From Armatimonadota bacterium (GTDB lineage: Bacteria; Sysuimicrobiota; Sysuimicrobiia; Sysuimicrobiales; Humicultoraceae): 64,000 bases of DNA. Numbering within the stretch: position 1 is the stretch's first letter; each line of letters begins with the position of its first letter. The stretch lies in assembly GCA_031081585.1 (NCBI GenBank), contig JAVHLY010000012.1, positions 22,397 to 86,396 on the forward strand, read 5' to 3'. Below the pieces are notes generated by a model. It was not told where the DNA came from. It searched no databases and was given only the letters and a program-made list of their open reading frames with translations. This document shows positions 61,707 to 64,000 of the stretch, in pieces. The translations under genes were made by a program, and so were the position numbers.

Positions 61707-64000
61707 AGGACCTCGTGTGGACGTTTGGGAGCTTCTTCGACGCCCTGTGGGGCCAGGACCCCTTCCCCTGGCAGCAGATGCTGGCCGAGCGCGTGGCAGC
61801 CGGGGAGTGGCCATTAGCCCTGGATCTGCCGACCGCCTCGGGCAAAACCGCATGTCTCGACATCGCCGTCTATGCTCTGGCGACCCAAGCATACCGCCCG
61901 CTCGCCGAGCGTACCGCACCACGCCGCATCTGGTTCGTCGTGGACCGGCGGATCGTCGTGGACGAGGCCTTTGAGCGCGCCCAAACCATCTCCGAGAGAC
62001 TGGCCACGGCCACTGGCGGGTCGCTCAAGGAGGTCGCCGACCGACTGCGGGCGCTGAGCGGCACCAAACGCCCGCTGGCCGTTGCCCGACTCCGCGGTGG
62101 GATCTTTCGCGACGACGGCTGGGCGCGGATTCCCTCGCAGCCCGCGATCATCACCTCCACCGTCGACCAGCTCGGCTCGCGGCTCCTGTTCCGAGGCTAT
62201 GGACACAGCCTGCTCGCGGCTCCCATCTTCGCCGGCCTCGCGGCGAACGACAGCCTGATCATCCTCGATGAGGCCCACTGCGCCGTGCCCTTCATGCAAA
62301 CTCTCGAGGCTATCGCCCGGTTCCGAGGGCCGAGGTGGGCCGAAGAGCCGCTGTCGTCACCGTTCGCCTTCGTGGTGATGTCAGCCACGCCGCCGCAGGG
62401 GATCCCGGCGGGAGCAATCTTTCCGGGCCACGAGCGCGAGCGGGCGCTCGACCACCCGAAGATTCACCGGCGGCTTCGCACGTCGAAGCTGGCCGAGCTT
62501 GTCACGGTCGGAGGCGAGCGCAAGAAGAAGAACGAGGACGGCGAGTCGGATGATCCGCTGGTCGCCGAGGCCGCCGCTCGCGCGGCGCAGTACCTGGCCG
62601 AGGGACGGCGCCGCGTGGCGGTCATGGTCAACCGCGTGCGGACCGCCGAAGCGGTCGCGGGAGTTCTCAGTGCAGCCCTTTCCGACCGCGCGGACGTGGT
62701 TCTCCTGACGGGGCGTTTCCGCCCCCTCGAGCGTGATGAGCTCGTCGAGCGGTGGATACGGTATCTGCGAGCGAGAGAACCGGAGGAACCCCAGCGCTCC
62801 GTCGTTGTTATATCCACCCAGTGCCTCGAGGTGGGTGCCGATTTCAGTTTTGACGCACTCGTTACGGAGTGCGCCAGCCTCGATGCGCTCCGCCAGCGGT
62901 TCGGCCGGCTGGCGCGTTTGGGCTCGGACGAACCACCGCCTGCAGCGATCCTCGTCCGCGAGGAGGACGTCGACCCTGACAAGCCGGACCCGATCTACGG
63001 GCTTGCCCTGTCGGAGACGTGGCAATGGCTCCGAGACGCGGTGGCCTCACAATCGAACGGCCGACAGGTCGTGGACTTCGGGGTCGATGCCTTGGAGGCG
63101 AGGGTACGGGATATTGACGACGTCTCCAGGCTGCTGGCCCCAACCGAGAACGCTCCAATGCTGCTCCCGGCTCACCTGGATCTCCTCTGCCAAACGGAGC
63201 CACCGCCTCATCCGGAGCCGGAGGTCTCCCTGTACCTGCATGGGCGTCCCGGTGCGGCTGAAGTCTTCGTCGTCTGGCGTTCCGACCTCTCACCGGACCA
63301 AGATGGAACCTGGGCGGAGACCGTAGCCCTTTGCCCTCCCGTGAGTGGAGAGATGCTCCAGTCGCTGCTTTGGCGCGTGCGGAGCTGGCTGGCAGAAGGT
63401 GCACCCCCGGATGATTCGCCCGACGTCGAGGGGGCCGAAACCGAGCGCGACCCCGTCCGGGACCGAATCCGACCGTGTCTTCTCTGGCGGGGCCGCGACC
63501 GGTCGCTGGTTGCGAGAAAAGCCGGGGACATCGCGCCCGGCGACGTGGTCGTGGTGCCCGCGTCGTACGGGATCGCGGGGCTCGGCCACGCCACGAACGA
63601 GCGAGGGCTGGGTGCCGACGGGCTCGACCTTTGGGAGGCTGCGCGCGATGAAGCCGGCCAGCCACCGGCGGTGCGCCTGCAGCGGACTGTGCTTGCGCCC
63701 TGGCTGGCCTGCCCCCCGCTTGCCGACTTGATCAGACTGGCCGAGACCCCGGGGTGGGACCGCGGCGAGATCCAGGACGCGATTGACGCGGTGCTCGCCT
63801 ACCAGCCCGAGGGTGAGGGATCGCCGCCTGCGCCCCCGGACTGGTGGCGGGATCTCCTGGGGCGGGCGAGGACCGGACGCCTCCAGGATCACCCGGCGGG
63901 TGGGATCGTCGTGCTGGGCCGCCCGAGCTCCGCAAGGGGGGTGGTATCCGAGCCCGACCTCTTCGCGGACGATGACGACCTCGCGTCCGCAGCGGACGCC
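61703..64000 (+). CDS. cas3: Cas3 helicase, type I-G-like (partial, runs off the window)
   Basis: 766 codons are visible from GTG 61703, which overlaps the previous stop. It has LDLPTASGKTA (Walker A, about 41-50), IWFVVDRRIVVDEA typical of type I-U/I-G Cas3, STVDQLGSRLL, DEAH at 189-192, FVVMSATPPQ, STQCLEVGADFSFDALVTEC and RQRFGRLARLG. These form a complete superfamily 2 core that unwinds DNA in the 3'-5' direction. No HD nuclease precedes the helicase. In this subtype it is reported at the C-terminus, so it should lie past 64000. If so, the operon can cut DNA. Confidence 0.88.
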   Translation, partial: MKDLVWTFGSFFDALWGQDPFPWQQMLAERVAAGEWPLALDLPTASGKTACLDIAVYALATQAYRPLAERTAPRRIWFVVDRRIVVDEAFERAQTISERLATATGGSLKEVADRLRALSGTKRPLAVARLRGGIFRDDGWARIPSQPAIITSTVDQLGSRLLFRGYGHSLLAAPIFAGLAANDSLIILDEAHCAVPFMQTLEAIARFRGPRWAEEPLSSPFAFVVMSATPPQGIPAGAIFPGHERERALDHPKIHRRLRTSKLAELVTVGGERKKKNEDGESDDPLVAEAAARAAQYLAEGRRRVAVMVNRVRTAEAVAGVLSAALSDRADVVLLTGRFRPLERDELVERWIRYLRAREPEEPQRSVVVISTQCLEVGADFSFDALVTECASLDALRQRFGRLARLGSDEPPPAAILVREEDVDPDKPDPIYGLALSETWQWLRDAVASQSNGRQVVDFGVDALEARVRDIDDVSRLLAPTENAPMLLPAHLDLLCQTEPPPHPEPEVSLYLHGRPGAAEVFVVWRSDLSPDQDGTWAETVALCPPVSGEMLQSLLWRVRSWLAEGAPPDDSPDVEGAETERDPVRDRIRPCLLWRGRDRSLVARKAGDIAPGDVVVVPASYGIAGLGHATNERGLGADGLDLWEAARDEAGQPPAVRLQRTVLAPWLACPPLADLIRLAETPGWDRGEIQDAIDAVLAYQPEGEGSPPAPPDWWRDLLGRARTGRLQDHPAGGIVVLGRPSSARGVVSEPDLFADDDDLASAADA

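Overview
The window is about 64 kb of bacterial DNA with very high GC in its central part. Genes are tightly packed, many start with GTG, and stop/start overlaps of the GTGA or ATGA type are frequent. I cannot name the organism. A LexA box of the Gram-positive type, an MrfA/MrfB pair, leaderless-looking starts, an F420-type LLM oxidoreductase and NitT/TauT transporters fit a high-GC, possibly thermophilic soil, sediment or hot-spring bacterium, but this placement is inference.

Layout. (1) 1-3.4 kb is a scarred edge: an IS256-like end, a misformed initiator-type tRNA with its own promoter, a transposase scrap, a Uma2 nuclease, a THEP1 NTPase and a truncated retropepsin-like ORF. (2) 3.4-4.8 kb holds a DEAD-box RNA helicase behind a good promoter and a structured leader. 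(3) 5-30.5 kb is a catabolic island on the + strand. It has two NitT/TauT-type ABC importers, a DUF1989 protein, a class II aldolase, two FCD-type GntR regulators, a DHDPS-family lyase, an ornithine cyclodeaminase-like protein, two extradiol-type VOC dioxygenases, N-methylhydantoinase A/B, an LLM oxidoreductase, a Rieske dioxygenase alpha/beta pair with an SDR dehydrogenase, an EthD-like protein, an enamidase-like amidohydrolase and an orphan molybdenum hydroxylase subunit. Together they suggest uptake and ring opening of an aromatic or N-heterocyclic compound. The substrate is unknown. A palindromic motif (ACTGTATACAGT and relatives) precedes both transporter operons and the second regulator operon. 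(4) 30.5-51.4 kb is housekeeping and repair: a hydrolase, PQQ-type sugar dehydrogenase, cupins, a LysE exporter, a VWA protein, the MrfB/MrfA repair pair with a perfect LexA-type box, a giant Lhr helicase, an M16 protease pair, an FGGY kinase, a phenylacetate-CoA ligase-like enzyme and a LOG-family protein.

(5) 51.7-64 kb is the most interesting part: a composite CRISPR-Cas effector operon, visibly less GC-rich than its surroundings. It starts with type I-G (formerly I-U) genes csb1 (Cas7) and csb2 (Cas5-Cas6). It then carries a complete six-gene type III-C-like RAMP module: cmr1-, cmr6-, csx11/Cas10-, cmr4-, cmr5- and cmr3/Cas5-like. It then returns to a type I-G-like cas3, which runs off the window. 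The Cas10-like protein seems to lack both the HD nuclease residues and the GGDD cyclase motif, while the Cmr4-like backbone keeps the Asp expected for RNA cleavage. No csx17 (Cas8), cas1, cas2, cas4 or CRISPR array lies inside the window. The gene order suggests either a type III-C module inserted into a type I-G operon, or a functional hybrid in which Csb2 may process crRNAs and Cas3 may supply DNA cleavage.
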